Shown here in pieces: positions 44,859 through 54,876 of a DNA stretch of 64,000 bases. The notes under the pieces were generated by a model that searched no databases, had not been told where the DNA came from, and was given only the letters and a program-made list of their open reading frames with translations. Both the position numbers and the translations under genes were made by a program. This DNA is from Colwellia sp. MB3u-45 (GTDB lineage: Bacteria; Pseudomonadota; Gammaproteobacteria; Enterobacterales; Alteromonadaceae), in the NCBI RefSeq assembly GCF_014077005.1, contig NZ_JACGVC010000046.1, positions 113,216 through 177,215 of the forward strand, read 5' to 3'. The stretch's first letter is position 1, and each line of letters opens with the position of its first letter.

Positions 44859-46217
44859 TCAGTTTAATTCTTTTTTATGTAAACCGTATTTTTTCATTTT
44901 ATCGTAAAGGGTCTTTCTTGGTAATGAGAGTAACGCCATGGTGTCTTTAATACTGCCCTCGTTACTGAGTAAAGCTTCATGAATAAGTGAACGCTCAAAA
45001 AACTCTACCCGCTTAGTAAGACCGGCATTAACGTTAATGGTTGAAGTATGGTTATCTTCCTTCTCAAACGTTGCCTCTTCTCCCATCAAAATGTAACGTT
45101 CTGCTAGGTTACGTAATTCTCTGACATTTCCCGGCCAATCATGCGTCAGTAACTTGGTAATATGTGCTTGAGATAAAGGTATTAGCTCTCGGTGAAAACG
45201 TGCCGAAGCAACTCTGGAAAAGTGTAGAAACAGTAATGGAATATCTTCTATTCTTTCCCGCAATGGTGGAATGTTGACATCAAGCAAGTTTAAGCGATAG
45301 TAGAGGTCATGTCGAAAGCCGCCTTGATCGCACAATGCTAATAAGTCGACTTTTGTCGCCGCAATAACACGAATATCGAGGTTAATAGGGGTGTTAGAGC
45401 CTAAGCGTACAACTTCTCTATCCTCTAACACGCGCAGTAACTTTATTTGTAGCGCCATGGGAGTGCTTTCAATTTCATCAAGAAAAATAGTGCCTCCATT
45501 GGCATATTCAAATTTGCCAATACGTTTTTTATCTGCCCCCGTAAATGCTCCTAACTCCGCGCCAAAAAGCTCACTTTCAATAAGGCTCTCAGGTATTGCA
45601 CCACAATTAAGCGCCACAAAATTGTTATTTTTACGAGTACTATGATCATGTAAATAGCGCGCAACCAATTCTTTTCCTGTGCCCGTTTCGCCGTTAATCA
45701 TAATATCGGCAGGCGCATCAATAATCTTGTCGAGCACGTTACGCATTTTTACTATCGCAGGCGTGTTACCCAGTATTCTAGGACCCGGTGAAGACTGTGT
45801 TTCGAGCTGCTTGCGTAATTGCCTGTTTTCTAAAACAAGAGTACGCTTATCTAGCGCGCGCTTAACTGCGTCTAATAAATGCTCGTTTTCAAATGGTTTT
45901 TCAATGAAGTCATAAGCACCTTTTTGAATCGCTTCAACGGCCATAGAAATGTCACCAAACCCTGTCAATAAAATCACCGGTAAATCGCGATCAATTTGCT
46001 TAATATTTTCCATCAATTGATGGCCATCCATATCTGGCATATTTATGTCGCTGATGATCACTCCAGGCCAGTTTTTGTCTAAGTTGACGATTAAGCTATC
46101 AGCATTGGAAAATGTACGAACATTATAGTTTTGTAATTCAAGCAATTGTTCAATGGCGTCACGAATGTGCTCTTCATCATCAATAATAAAAACTTTGCCT
46201 AAGTTATCTATATCCAT
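44859..46217 (-). CDS. dctD: C4-dicarboxylate sigma-54 response regulator DctD
   Basis: An NtrC-family activator of 452 residues: a receiver domain (phospho-acceptor Asp in VIISDINMPDMDG, near residue 55; DxxE pocket IDDEEH), an AAA+ sigma-54 interaction domain (Walker A GETGTGKE, GAFTGA loop in GAELGAFTGA, Walker B GTIFLDEIES, arginine-finger region DLYYRLNLL) and a C-terminal Fis-type HTH (KDTMALLSLPRKTLYDKMKKYGL). It sits directly after the sensor kinase gene with 11 bases between and in one direction with dctPQM and a porin, so it should switch on dicarboxylate uptake. A sigma-54 promoter candidate lies at 52729-52745. Confidence 0.95.
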   Translation of the reverse strand: MDIDNLGKVFIIDDEEHIRDAIEQLLELQNYNVRTFSNADSLIVNLDKNWPGVIISDINMPDMDGHQLMENIKQIDRDLPVILLTGFGDISMAVEAIQKGAYDFIEKPFENEHLLDAVKRALDKRTLVLENRQLRKQLETQSSPGPRILGNTPAIVKMRNVLDKIIDAPADIMINGETGTGKELVARYLHDHSTRKNNNFVALNCGAIPESLIESELFGAELGAFTGADKKRIGKFEYANGGTIFLDEIESTPMALQIKLLRVLEDREVVRLGSNTPINLDIRVIAATKVDLLALCDQGGFRHDLYYRLNLLDVNIPPLRERIEDIPLLFLHFSRVASARFHRELIPLSQAHITKLLTHDWPGNVRELRNLAERYILMGEEATFEKEDNHTSTINVNAGLTKRVEFFERSLIHEALLSNEGSIKDTMALLSLPRKTLYDKMKKYGLHKKELN

Positions 46218-46228
46218 TGCTAACTGTC

Positions 46229-48073
46229 CTATTTAAACGGGTGTAGTGGTAAAGAAATGGTGAAAATAGCACCGCCTTCACAGTGATTTGTTGCAATTAA
46301 TTGCCCCTGCATTGATTCAATTATACGTTGTGAAATAGATAAGCCGATACCAAGGCCAAAGCTTTCTTTCGTGGTAAAAAAAGGCTCAAATATTTTATCT
46401 ATATTGGTATCTAAAATACCCGGACCGTTATCCCTAAACAATATTTGCACATTACTATCTATTGGTTTTATTTGTATATAGATTTGTTTTTTATCAATAT
46501 CTTTCATTGCTTGAATAGCATTACTGAGAATATTTACAAACACTTGCTCTAAACGTATACCGTCTCCCATAATATAAAAAACTTGCTCAGGAACCTTAAA
46601 AAATATTTGCACTCTTTCGTTCTGTGCTTGATGTTTAATTATGGCTAAAGTTTCGTTGATTGACTTTTGAACATACACAGGGATATGTATTCCCGTACTT
46701 TTTTTAGTGAAGTTTTTAAATTGACTGACAATACTGGCTAAACGGTCAATAAGCCCAATAATATGTTTTAAATTACCGGTCACCTTGTTGGTCATGCCTC
46801 TTTCTTGATAAGTTAGTGCATTTTGCGAATAACTTTTCAGTGCCGTCAGCGGTTGATTAATTTCATGGTTAATACTCGCTGACATATTGCCAATCACCGC
46901 CAACTTTGCTGATTGAATTAACTCTTCTTGTATATTCTCAAGTTGTCTTTGAGTGTGCTCACGTTGTTCAATTTCCGCCAAAAGTTTGTGATTAATGGCG
47001 GTCAAATCTTCTGTGCGCTCTTTAACTCTTTGCTCTAATAACAACCTTGCTTGGTATAATTGCTGGCTATTTTTCATACGTTCTTTAATAAATAATACCA
47101 ATATCACCAAAAGCAAGTAACCGCCAATGCTGACAATAGTTAAAAAAGAGTCTTCACTATTTATTGGTTTTAACGAGCTCCATATATGTACTTGCCAATT
47201 TGCATCTGCCATTCTTGCTTGTTGAGCAAAAATAATTTCCTGAGTTGAGCTATCATTAATTTGATATAAACTAGCGTCTAATGTCGGAGGGAAAAAAGGA
47301 CTGGAAATTTTAGTTAAGTCAAGTTGCTGAATATCTCGACTAGCATAACGCTTTAGGTCTAAAGGTGTTGAATCAGTCTTTTCTCTTAAAAAATTAATTT
47401 TCTTTAATCGCCACTCTTTGCGGTCAGAAATAAATATAACATTATCCGGAGCAACAATAAGGAAGTTATAAAGATCACCGTTTATCAGTTGTTCATGTTG
47501 GTTTTCGATCGCGGCAATACTTATCTTTACAACAACAACACCAATAACTTGTTCTTGATAAGTCACAGGGTGAGCAAAATAATAACCTCTTTTATCGCTA
47601 CTGAGCCCCACAGCGTAATAATGAGATGATACGCCAGTCATCGCCTGTAAAAAGTAAGGTCTTACCTTTAAATTACTGCCAACAAAAGAATTCTTTTTTC
47701 GCCAATTACTGGCAGACAGTGTTAGGCCATTTTCATTAATTAAATAAATGTCTGAGGCTTGGGTGACTCCACTGACTTCCTCAAGTAATAAATTGAGCTT
47801 ATCGCGTTTTATCAAATCGTTAGGGTGCGCTAATACCTCCTGTAATAAAGGATGTGTCGACAAAACCTCTGGAAATTTTTCAAATCGACCTAAGGTATTT
47901 TCAATATAATTGATGAGGTTATTTAGTTGTTGAGTAGATTGTTGATGCATGCTGTTGTAGGCAGCGCGTAACCCACTTAATTGTACCAACTTAATAGTAA
48001 GTACTAAGCCAACAACAAGCACAATTAATATTAGAAAGTTTTTTTCGCGTTGACTCTTTTTTGTCATTGACAA
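46229..48073 (-). CDS. dctB: C4-dicarboxylate sensor histidine kinase DctB
   Basis: A 614-residue membrane kinase: transmembrane helix (about 12-35), a long periplasmic double-CACHE-like sensor (about 36-300, with SDIYLINENGLTLSASNW and SSDKRGYYFAHPV), a second helix (about 310-330), a coiled coil, then HisKA with the phosphorylated His403 in SINHEINQPLTALKSYSQ and a HATPase domain (N box VFVNILSNAIQAM, G boxes FRDNGPGI and GLGIGLSISQRI). The domain layout and neighbours fit DctB, which senses succinate, fumarate or malate outside and phosphorylates DctD. It precedes dctD by 11 bases; a 176-base gap separates it from dctM. Confidence 0.94.
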   Translation of the reverse strand: MSMTKKSQREKNFLILIVLVVGLVLTIKLVQLSGLRAAYNSMHQQSTQQLNNLINYIENTLGRFEKFPEVLSTHPLLQEVLAHPNDLIKRDKLNLLLEEVSGVTQASDIYLINENGLTLSASNWRKKNSFVGSNLKVRPYFLQAMTGVSSHYYAVGLSSDKRGYYFAHPVTYQEQVIGVVVVKISIAAIENQHEQLINGDLYNFLIVAPDNVIFISDRKEWRLKKINFLREKTDSTPLDLKRYASRDIQQLDLTKISSPFFPPTLDASLYQINDSSTQEIIFAQQARMADANWQVHIWSSLKPINSEDSFLTIVSIGGYLLLVILVLFIKERMKNSQQLYQARLLLEQRVKERTEDLTAINHKLLAEIEQREHTQRQLENIQEELIQSAKLAVIGNMSASINHEINQPLTALKSYSQNALTYQERGMTNKVTGNLKHIIGLIDRLASIVSQFKNFTKKSTGIHIPVYVQKSINETLAIIKHQAQNERVQIFFKVPEQVFYIMGDGIRLEQVFVNILSNAIQAMKDIDKKQIYIQIKPIDSNVQILFRDNGPGILDTNIDKIFEPFFTTKESFGLGIGLSISQRIIESMQGQLIATNHCEGGAIFTISLPLHPFK

Positions 48074-48231
48074 CCTACAGCATAATTCAAGTTATCTACT
48101 CTACTGATTAGATTTAATCTAAAAACCACCAGAGTGATTGCTACCAACCCGCCTTATAAAAAGACAGGGTGAATAGCAATTATATCCACTGACTATAGGT
48201 CGTAAATGTTGACTAAATGGCTAGTTATTTA

Positions 48232-48251
48232 ATCGCATATTATCTCATATT
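48232..48251. repeat. 10-nt duplication across the dctM stop codon
   Basis: ATCGCATATT and ATCTCATATT (nine of ten bases equal) abut; the minus-strand TAA of dctM starts inside the second copy (48250-48252). Confidence 0.6.
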
Positions 48252-49647
48252 AGTAACCATTGATCTTATCGATATATTCTGGAAATGCTAGTGAAATTTG
48301 AGGGACATAAGTGATCAAGATTAAAAATCCCAGTAATAAAGTTAACCATGGTAAACAGGCTTTGATAACCCAACCCATACTTTTTCCCGTGATACCTGCA
48401 GTCACAAATAAATTGAGACCAACCGGAGGCGTCAGCATGCCTATCTCCATATTAACCACCATAATAATACCAAAGTGGATAGGGTCGATGCCTAATTGTG
48501 TCGCAATAGGAAATAAAATCGGCGCCATGATTAAAATGATAGCTGAAGGTTCCATAAAGTTACCGGCAATTAATAACAAGATATTGACTATGATCAAGAA
48601 AGCCCATGCCGACAATCCCCAAGCAATTATTGTCTCGGTAATAATATGTGGAATACGTTCGGTCGTCAGTACATGAGCAAATAACATTGCATTAGCAATG
48701 ATAAATAACAACATAATGCTGACTTTTGCCCCATCTAAAACTACCCGTCTGACTTCTTTATTGGTGACACTTTGTGGTAAAGCTAAACTCATTAAACCTA
48801 TGTTACGTGCAATGGCTCGAATAACTGACTCTTTTGTATTGCGCCACTTAACACCTTTGAGTGGCCCAATATCACGATAGCCAAACACCGCAACAAGATA
48901 AGCATAAACAGCGGCAACAGCAGCCGCTTCTGTTGGGCTAGCAACACCACCATAAATAACACCTAGCACGATAAAAATCAGTGCCAAACCACCCATAGCA
49001 ATAGCACCAGAACGTAATAGCGTTTTAATACCCGGAAATGGTTGCGATGGTAATTTCTTTTTACAAGCAATAATGTATATGGCTATCATTAAGATAGAGC
49101 CCATCATTAGGCCAGGTACCAATCCAGCCATAAACATTCTTGAGGCAGACACTTCTGTCGCTGCAGCATATACCAGCATAACAATTGAAGGGGGAATTAA
49201 TATCCCTAATGTCCCGGCATTGGTGATCACGCCCGCAGCAAAATTTTCAGGGTAACCGGCTCTCACCATACCAATGATACAAATTGAACCTATCGCGGCA
49301 ACCGTGGCAGGTGACGAACCAGAAATAGCAGCAAATAGCATACATGCCAATACAGAGGCCATTGCTAAGCCACCACGGATATGGCCTACACTGGCGATTG
49401 CAAAGTCGATAATGCGTTTGGCAACGCCTCCGGTAGAAAGAAATGCCGAAGACAAAATGAAAAATGGAATAGCTAATAACGTGTAGTGTTCAGAGGTGGC
49501 TTCGTACATTTTTAAGGCAACGGAGGCAATGGAGTCATCTGAGAAGAATAAAATGGTGATTATACTTGAAAAGCCCAAAGCAATAGCTATTGGCATACCA
49601 ATTAAAATGGCTAAAAATAGCGTCAGAAATAGCGCGGCGATGGTCAT
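48250..49647 (-). CDS. dctM: TRAP C4-dicarboxylate transporter, large permease DctM
   Basis: The 465-residue, roughly 12-helix elevator component of a tripartite ATP-independent transporter, driven by the sodium gradient. Recognisable segments: FFILSSAFLSTGGVAKRIIDFA, ISGSSPATVAAIGSI (substrate/sodium site), GTLGILIPPSIVMLVYA, GVASPTEAAAVAAVYA, and NMEIGMLTPPVGLNLFV near the end. The start ATG overlaps the end of dctQ by four bases. The stop lies in a near-perfect 10-base duplication (48232-48251). With dctP and dctQ it forms the uptake system. Confidence 0.96.
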   Translation of the reverse strand: MTIAALFLTLFLAILIGMPIAIALGFSSIITILFFSDDSIASVALKMYEATSEHYTLLAIPFFILSSAFLSTGGVAKRIIDFAIASVGHIRGGLAMASVLACMLFAAISGSSPATVAAIGSICIIGMVRAGYPENFAAGVITNAGTLGILIPPSIVMLVYAAATEVSASRMFMAGLVPGLMMGSILMIAIYIIACKKKLPSQPFPGIKTLLRSGAIAMGGLALIFIVLGVIYGGVASPTEAAAVAAVYAYLVAVFGYRDIGPLKGVKWRNTKESVIRAIARNIGLMSLALPQSVTNKEVRRVVLDGAKVSIMLLFIIANAMLFAHVLTTERIPHIITETIIAWGLSAWAFLIIVNILLLIAGNFMEPSAIILIMAPILFPIATQLGIDPIHFGIIMVVNMEIGMLTPPVGLNLFVTAGITGKSMGWVIKACLPWLTLLLGFLILITYVPQISLAFPEYIDKINGY

Positions 49648-50282
49648 TTTTCTTGCTCCTGCTTGCCAGTGTCTACACTGGGTTCTTCTTGAATTAAGTG
49701 CATGCTTTCTTTTGACTCGTCAGCAAGTTTAAAACCATCTGCTGTGCCATTAATTATGTTGATTAATAATTGAAAAAAACGAAAAAATAACAATGCAAAG
49801 CCGAGCAATAAAATAGATTGTCCTATCCAAAGCGGCATCAAAGGGTCTTCCACATCAATTTTTAAATAGTTCCACGCGGTGTCGGGGTCAAGGGAATTAA
49901 TAATAAATTCTGGTAAATGAATATCGTCCATAGGAAGTCCGATACTGTACATTTTATTTAAATAAATACTGCTGCCATATAGAAACATGCTGCAGTAACA
50001 AAGACAGATCAAGACGGCAAAAATTGAAGTAGCCTTTCTCGCTTTTGGTGGTAGTGATCTGACAAAGGAGTCAACACCGATGTGCGCACCTACTTTGACA
50101 CCGTATGACATACCAAATAATACAAACCAAGCTCCACAAGTGAGGGTCGCTTCTGCCATCCACATAAAGCCGGTATTAAAAATAAATCTAGCAATAACTT
50201 CTGCAAATACTAGCAGTGTCATACTAATTAGCAGAAAGCTGATAATACCTTCTTCTAAAGAGTTAGATATTTTTGAAAACAT
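49644..50282 (-). CDS. dctQ: TRAP C4-dicarboxylate transporter, small permease DctQ
   Basis: 212 residues with four transmembrane helices: SLEEGIISFLLISMTLLVFAEVIARF start, WMAEATLTCGAWFVLFGMSYG with the conserved region, and a GVDSFVRSLPPKARK loop, all typical of DctQ. The cytoplasmic tail is polar (EESMHL...). It overlaps dctM by four bases, indicating coupled translation of the two membrane subunits, and follows dctP by 97 bases. Confidence 0.94.
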   Translation of the reverse strand: MFSKISNSLEEGIISFLLISMTLLVFAEVIARFIFNTGFMWMAEATLTCGAWFVLFGMSYGVKVGAHIGVDSFVRSLPPKARKATSIFAVLICLCYCSMFLYGSSIYLNKMYSIGLPMDDIHLPEFIINSLDPDTAWNYLKIDVEDPLMPLWIGQSILLLGFALLFFRFFQLLINIINGTADGFKLADESKESMHLIQEEPSVDTGKQEQEK

Positions 50283-50379
50283 AAAAATTTTTACCTATAA
50301 GAGTGTTAATACTTAGTCTAAATTGACCCATGATATTGGGCTTGAACTGCCCAATATCATTACAGAAATGTACAACAGA

Positions 50380-51375
<996 letters not shown>

Positions 51376-51530
51376 CTATTATAATTTGTTTATTTCAATT
51401 TATTACGATTTATCTATCCAGCTTTATTCGGTAATAATCAGCTCGATTTTTCGAAATTAGTCTATTCCAGTGTTAGAGGTTTATTAGACTTATCAGCGTA
51501 AACTACCTCTAAAACACTCAACATAGCAAT

Positions 51531-51567
51531 TGATGTAATTGTCGTCGAGTAGACGACAATTACATCA
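51531..51567. repeat. 16-bp perfect inverted repeat between porin and dctP
   Basis: TGATGTAATTGTCGTC (51531-51546) and its exact complement (51552-51567) flank a five-base loop. In RNA this would be a very stable hairpin 20 bases after the porin stop, without a T-tract. It likely protects the porin message 3' end or reduces read-through into dctP, setting the porin/DctP ratio. Confidence 0.8.
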
Positions 51568-51587
51568 GAGCCTTAGATAGTGACTAA

Positions 51588-52640
51588 CTAGAAGTCAAAA
51601 CGTGCTGCAAGTTGAAATTCTGATAAATCTTGGCCTGAAGTTGGCTTTCTTGATTCATCATTGTCGAGTTGTTCAAAAGAAGCCCACAACTTAAATGTTT
51701 TTGAAAACTGACGAACATATTCGACCTTAATCGACGTAACGTCACCTTTAACATCACAAGCATTTACCGCATAACGGGTGTGAAATTGGTTTTTACCTGA
51801 TTTCCACTTACCATATAAACCTGCCGTTGAACGTTCTTCACCTGTACATGATGTTACACCACCTACATCATTGCCACTTGCAGTAGATTTTAATTTCACA
51901 TTACCTGATGAGTTACCACCATAGAGGTCAAAATCGGCTTCAGCAAGATGATAAAAAGCAGAAATAGTGAAATTATCTGAAACATTGTACCAACCACGCA
52001 CACCATAAAGACTACCTGTGTTATCACCTCGTTGATCTGAAGCGATAGCGGTTTGTAATTTTAAAGGGCCAGACTGATATTCTACCGCTACTTGATATTG
52101 GTCAAATGAATCCCCGTCTTGCCCTTCAGTTTGAATGGCTGCACCATATTTCCAATTACCTGAGCTTCTCTGCCATTGTAAAAAGTCATCATCACGAATA
52201 GAGCCTTGGCGTAGAGAATCTAAGCCATCAGAAAAATAGGAACCACGAACAAACTTATGCCATAGAAGGGTTTGTGAGCCATAAGTAACGGTGCCAAAAC
52301 CACCTTTTAAACCCACCAATGCTTGGCGTAAACCGGGTTGGTTATTTTGTTTGAAGTTGACACCATCTTCACCACGAATACCATATTCAACTACAGCTAA
52401 ACCGGTTAACCCGTTACCAAGGTCAACGGAAGCTTTAGTGCCAACTCGGCTAAGAAAATCTCGACCATTAGCAGCATCATCTGCGGTGCCTGCGTCGACA
52501 TAATCCATACCAAGACGTAATGAGCCGTAGAAAGATGTTTTAATATCGCCTTCTGCTGCTACTGCAACGTTAGTGGCACCAAGCAATATACCGGTTACAC
52601 AAACTTTTTTTGCTAAATTGATTGTTCTCTTGTTTATCAT
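51588..52640 (-). CDS. trimeric-type porin of the dicarboxylate locus
   Basis: A 350-residue outer-membrane porin with signal peptide (NLAKKVCVTGILLGATNVAVAA) and a general bacterial porin (OmpC/Porin_4 type) 16-strand pattern: TSFYGSLRLGMDY start, TGLAVVEYGIRGEDG, a loop-3-like stretch YFSDGLDSLRQGSIRDDDFLQWQ, and a terminal FQLAARFDF ending in Phe. Its position before dctP and in the same direction suggests that it admits dicarboxylates. The ATG follows GGGAAT. A sigma-54 promoter candidate lies about 90 bases upstream. Confidence 0.9.
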   Translation of the reverse strand: MINKRTINLAKKVCVTGILLGATNVAVAAEGDIKTSFYGSLRLGMDYVDAGTADDAANGRDFLSRVGTKASVDLGNGLTGLAVVEYGIRGEDGVNFKQNNQPGLRQALVGLKGGFGTVTYGSQTLLWHKFVRGSYFSDGLDSLRQGSIRDDDFLQWQRSSGNWKYGAAIQTEGQDGDSFDQYQVAVEYQSGPLKLQTAIASDQRGDNTGSLYGVRGWYNVSDNFTISAFYHLAEADFDLYGGNSSGNVKLKSTASGNDVGGVTSCTGEERSTAGLYGKWKSGKNQFHTRYAVNACDVKGDVTSIKVEYVRQFSKTFKLWASFEQLDNDESRKPTSGQDLSEFQLAARFDF

Positions 52641-52728
52641 TCAATATTCCCATTGTTTTATTATTTTATTTTTTACAACGAAGTAGCGTAATAAAGTGCA
52701 CAGCCTTACTTTGTTGTATCAGGAGTGT

Positions 52729-52745
52729 TGCAAGCTTTAATCCAG
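52729..52745 (-). promoter_or_regulatory. sigma-54 (RpoN) promoter before the porin-dct genes
   Basis: On the minus strand CTGGATTAAAGCTTGCA fits the consensus YTGGCACGRNNNTTGCW, with invariant GG and GC ten bases apart and a full TTGCA. Transcription would begin near 52718, about 78 bases before the porin ATG. The only sigma-54 activator gene in the window, dctD, lies at the end of the same locus. The match is seen; DctD control is inferred. Confidence 0.6.
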
Positions 52746-53180
52746 TTTTTAATTTTGCATAAATATATTTTATTATTAATTAAAAACAATGAGTTAAATT
52801 AATACTAGCGTCGAGAATGAGAAAGGATTTGTTAGCGGTGGCGGATAATGACCCCGTAGACATAACAGCCTTTGGCGGATTTCCACCCATAGACTGCAAT
52901 TGTTTATTTTTAGAAAAATAATCGCTGATGAGCGTCTAAGTAAATACTCACGTTAGCTTTGACAGGCGAGCAATCTTACTCTGTTAAAAAATTTATCCAT
53001 AACTAGAAACAGTTAAATTAAAGCCATTACACTGATTAAGTGATCTACTTTTTCATGATGAATAATGGGTAAATACGAGGTAGTTAATCAGTAATACTCA
53101 CAACCAATAGCGGGTATTCAGCTTAAAACAGCCGGCTGAGCTTTGAGTTGCTTTTTCTCCGTTTTAACAATATTGATAAT

Positions 53181-53216
53181 AAAAAGCCCCGTACAATATC
53201 TCTTGGACGAGGCTCT
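53181..53216 (-). terminator. rho-independent terminator of the DUF3297 gene
   Basis: On the minus strand AAGAGCCTCGT pairs with ACGGGGCTTTT (one wobble) around about 14 bases, then TTATT. It lies 30 bases after the stop codon. Confidence 0.75.
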
Positions 53217-53244
53217 TAGGTTACCGACTTTTCATTAATAGTGA

Positions 53245-53493
53245 TTAACGATAAAACGCTTCAACAGTGCCTTTTACCTTCATCAAAAGTGGCTGTCCAC
53301 GACGATCTAATGCTTTGTGTGTGGCGACTTTTACCCAGCCTTCACTAATGCAATATTCTTCGACATCTGAACGGTCTTTGCCGTTGAGCGTAATACCAAT
53401 GTCATGCTCAAAAATTTCTGCCACATGATGTGGGCTACGGGGATTGATCGAAAGACGATCGGGTAAAGCGGGTAGCGATTTAGTGTCATTCAT
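53245..53493 (-). CDS. DUF3297 family protein
   Basis: An 82-residue cytoplasmic protein typical of DUF3297: PDRLSINPRSPHHVAEIFEHDIGITLNGKDR, then DVEEYCISEGWVKV, and a C-terminal RRGQPLLMKVKGTVEAFYR. The family is conserved in gammaproteobacteria with no assigned function. The ribosome site is weak (TAGGTC? region), but the start agrees with the family. It stands alone, with its own terminator. Confidence 0.9.
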   Translation of the reverse strand: MNDTKSLPALPDRLSINPRSPHHVAEIFEHDIGITLNGKDRSDVEEYCISEGWVKVATHKALDRRGQPLLMKVKGTVEAFYR

Positions 53494-53519
53494 GTTGGTG
53501 ACCTGTAGTAAATAAAAAG

Positions 53520-53733
53520 TGCGCTATTGTAGGCAATATAAGCATTCCCCTCAATAGTGCTTGGTGTATTTAAAAGCTATTTTAACTGTATTGCTTGATA
53601 TTAGATGCTGGGTTAGACATTTACCTTTCGCAAGCAAGGACTATCTAAGACAGCAATATAAAATTTTCATTAGAATCTTAATATGGCAACAACTAACAAT
53701 CGCTTAAATTATATTCTTAAGACGCATTTATCA
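53520..53733. repeat. 215-bp dispersed repeat, copy B
   Basis: Collinear with 44643-44858 in the same orientation, with the anchors listed for copy A. Its translated trace (SKDYLRQQYKIFIRILI) resembles that of copy A (NKKYYLEQQHKLFIRLSI) but is broken by stops, so it is probably decayed coding sequence or a non-coding repeat. The two copies bracket the porin-dct-dctBD block and DUF3297. The rest of the 53494-53952 spacer holds nothing recognised. Confidence 0.7.
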
Positions 53734-53952
53734 AGAAAAATTATCATCCATAGTTTTTAAACATTAGCCTCTCGTTGCCTAGCGCTTAAAAAATCAAACG
53801 CTGGTATGACAGGCATACTAGTGGTATAAACGGGCCAGAGCATGAAAATCTGCAGTAATCGCAAAATTTTTGCCTTAAATTTACTGTGCCAACCACTTAA
53901 GGCAGTCGCTTGTTATCCGGTGCTATATCACCGTTAAGCTAAGCACTGAAAT

Positions 53953-54582
53953 ATGATGAACTTAACCATAGAATTTAATAAACCAGAAATAAAAAGTGCC
54001 TTTGACTGGCAATTAGCACAAGAAATTAATGTTAAAAATGACGAAAACCAAGTTATTGCTAAAGCAGAAATTGAAATAATTACTTTAAATAAGCACCGTG
54101 GTGCTGACGAAAGCTATGAATTATTAAGCCAGCACGATGCTACCGACTGGGAAGTCCCCTTAAATTTATTTTTTAAAAAACAACATGTCGCGGCAGATTT
54201 AGTCGAAAAGTTACAGGCAAAAATTGATACTAAAGCCAAAGATCATATCTTAATTGAAGCTATTAGTGTCTTACCCGCATATCGCCAGCAGGGTGTTGCG
54301 AAATTTTTACTAAAAGAAATTGCCCAACACTACAGCAAAGTACAGTCAATTTCGGCACTGTGTATGCCAATGAGTTTATTTGTTGATGCACAAGACTGCG
54401 AAACACCTGAAAATACCGCCTATTATCAGGCCATGAACTTAACCGCAGACGAGTTAAGCACTGAAGCATTAAGCGCGTTCTTTGAACAGTCTGGTTTTAG
54501 TTATTTAGCTATAGATGACAGCGCGTTAGAAGCACCCTTACCTTTTAAAGTCTTTATCGCTAGCCCACAAACCCTCTTGTAA
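53953..54582 (+). CDS. GNAT family N-acetyltransferase
   Basis: A 209-residue acetyl-CoA-dependent transferase. The central motif A reads ILIEAISVLPAYRQQGVAKFLLKEIAQHY with the pyrophosphate-binding R/QxxGxA loop; a C-terminal SAFFEQSGFSYLAIDD resembles motif B of GNAT enzymes. The N-terminal 80 residues are less typical. The acceptor is unknown. The ATG at 53953 is followed by a second ATG; both are in frame and no strong ribosome site distinguishes them. Confidence 0.8.
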   Translation: MMNLTIEFNKPEIKSAFDWQLAQEINVKNDENQVIAKAEIEIITLNKHRGADESYELLSQHDATDWEVPLNLFFKKQHVAADLVEKLQAKIDTKAKDHILIEAISVLPAYRQQGVAKFLLKEIAQHYSKVQSISALCMPMSLFVDAQDCETPENTAYYQAMNLTADELSTEALSAFFEQSGFSYLAIDDSALEAPLPFKVFIASPQTLL

Positions 54583-54596
54583 TACTAGCGATTAAC

Positions 54597-54627
54597 ATAC
54601 TCGTGAACATGCCTAGTTCACGAGTAT
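54597..54627. repeat. 12-bp perfect inverted repeat after the GNAT gene
   Basis: ATACTCGTGAAC and GTTCACGAGTAT flank ATGCCTA, 15 bases after the GNAT stop. The hairpin lacks a T-tract; it probably acts as a 3'-end structure. Confidence 0.65.
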
Positions 54628-54876
54628 CACCTGCAGCGTTTGAAAATTTCTATCTGCCTTTTGTATCTGTCTATCCCTGTGCCTTTTAATGCTCATTAAT
54701 GGTCTTTTTGCTCGATAAAAAAATAGCTAGGGACATTATTCAACAGTCATTGTTAAGGCATAATATTAGGTAAAGGCCAATGCTTGTCGCATCAACTTAA
54801 CAGCTTAATCCTAACTTATCTTATCACCTGCACCCTTCACCAAAGGTATAACTATGTTGAGCAATAAAAATGGGCT

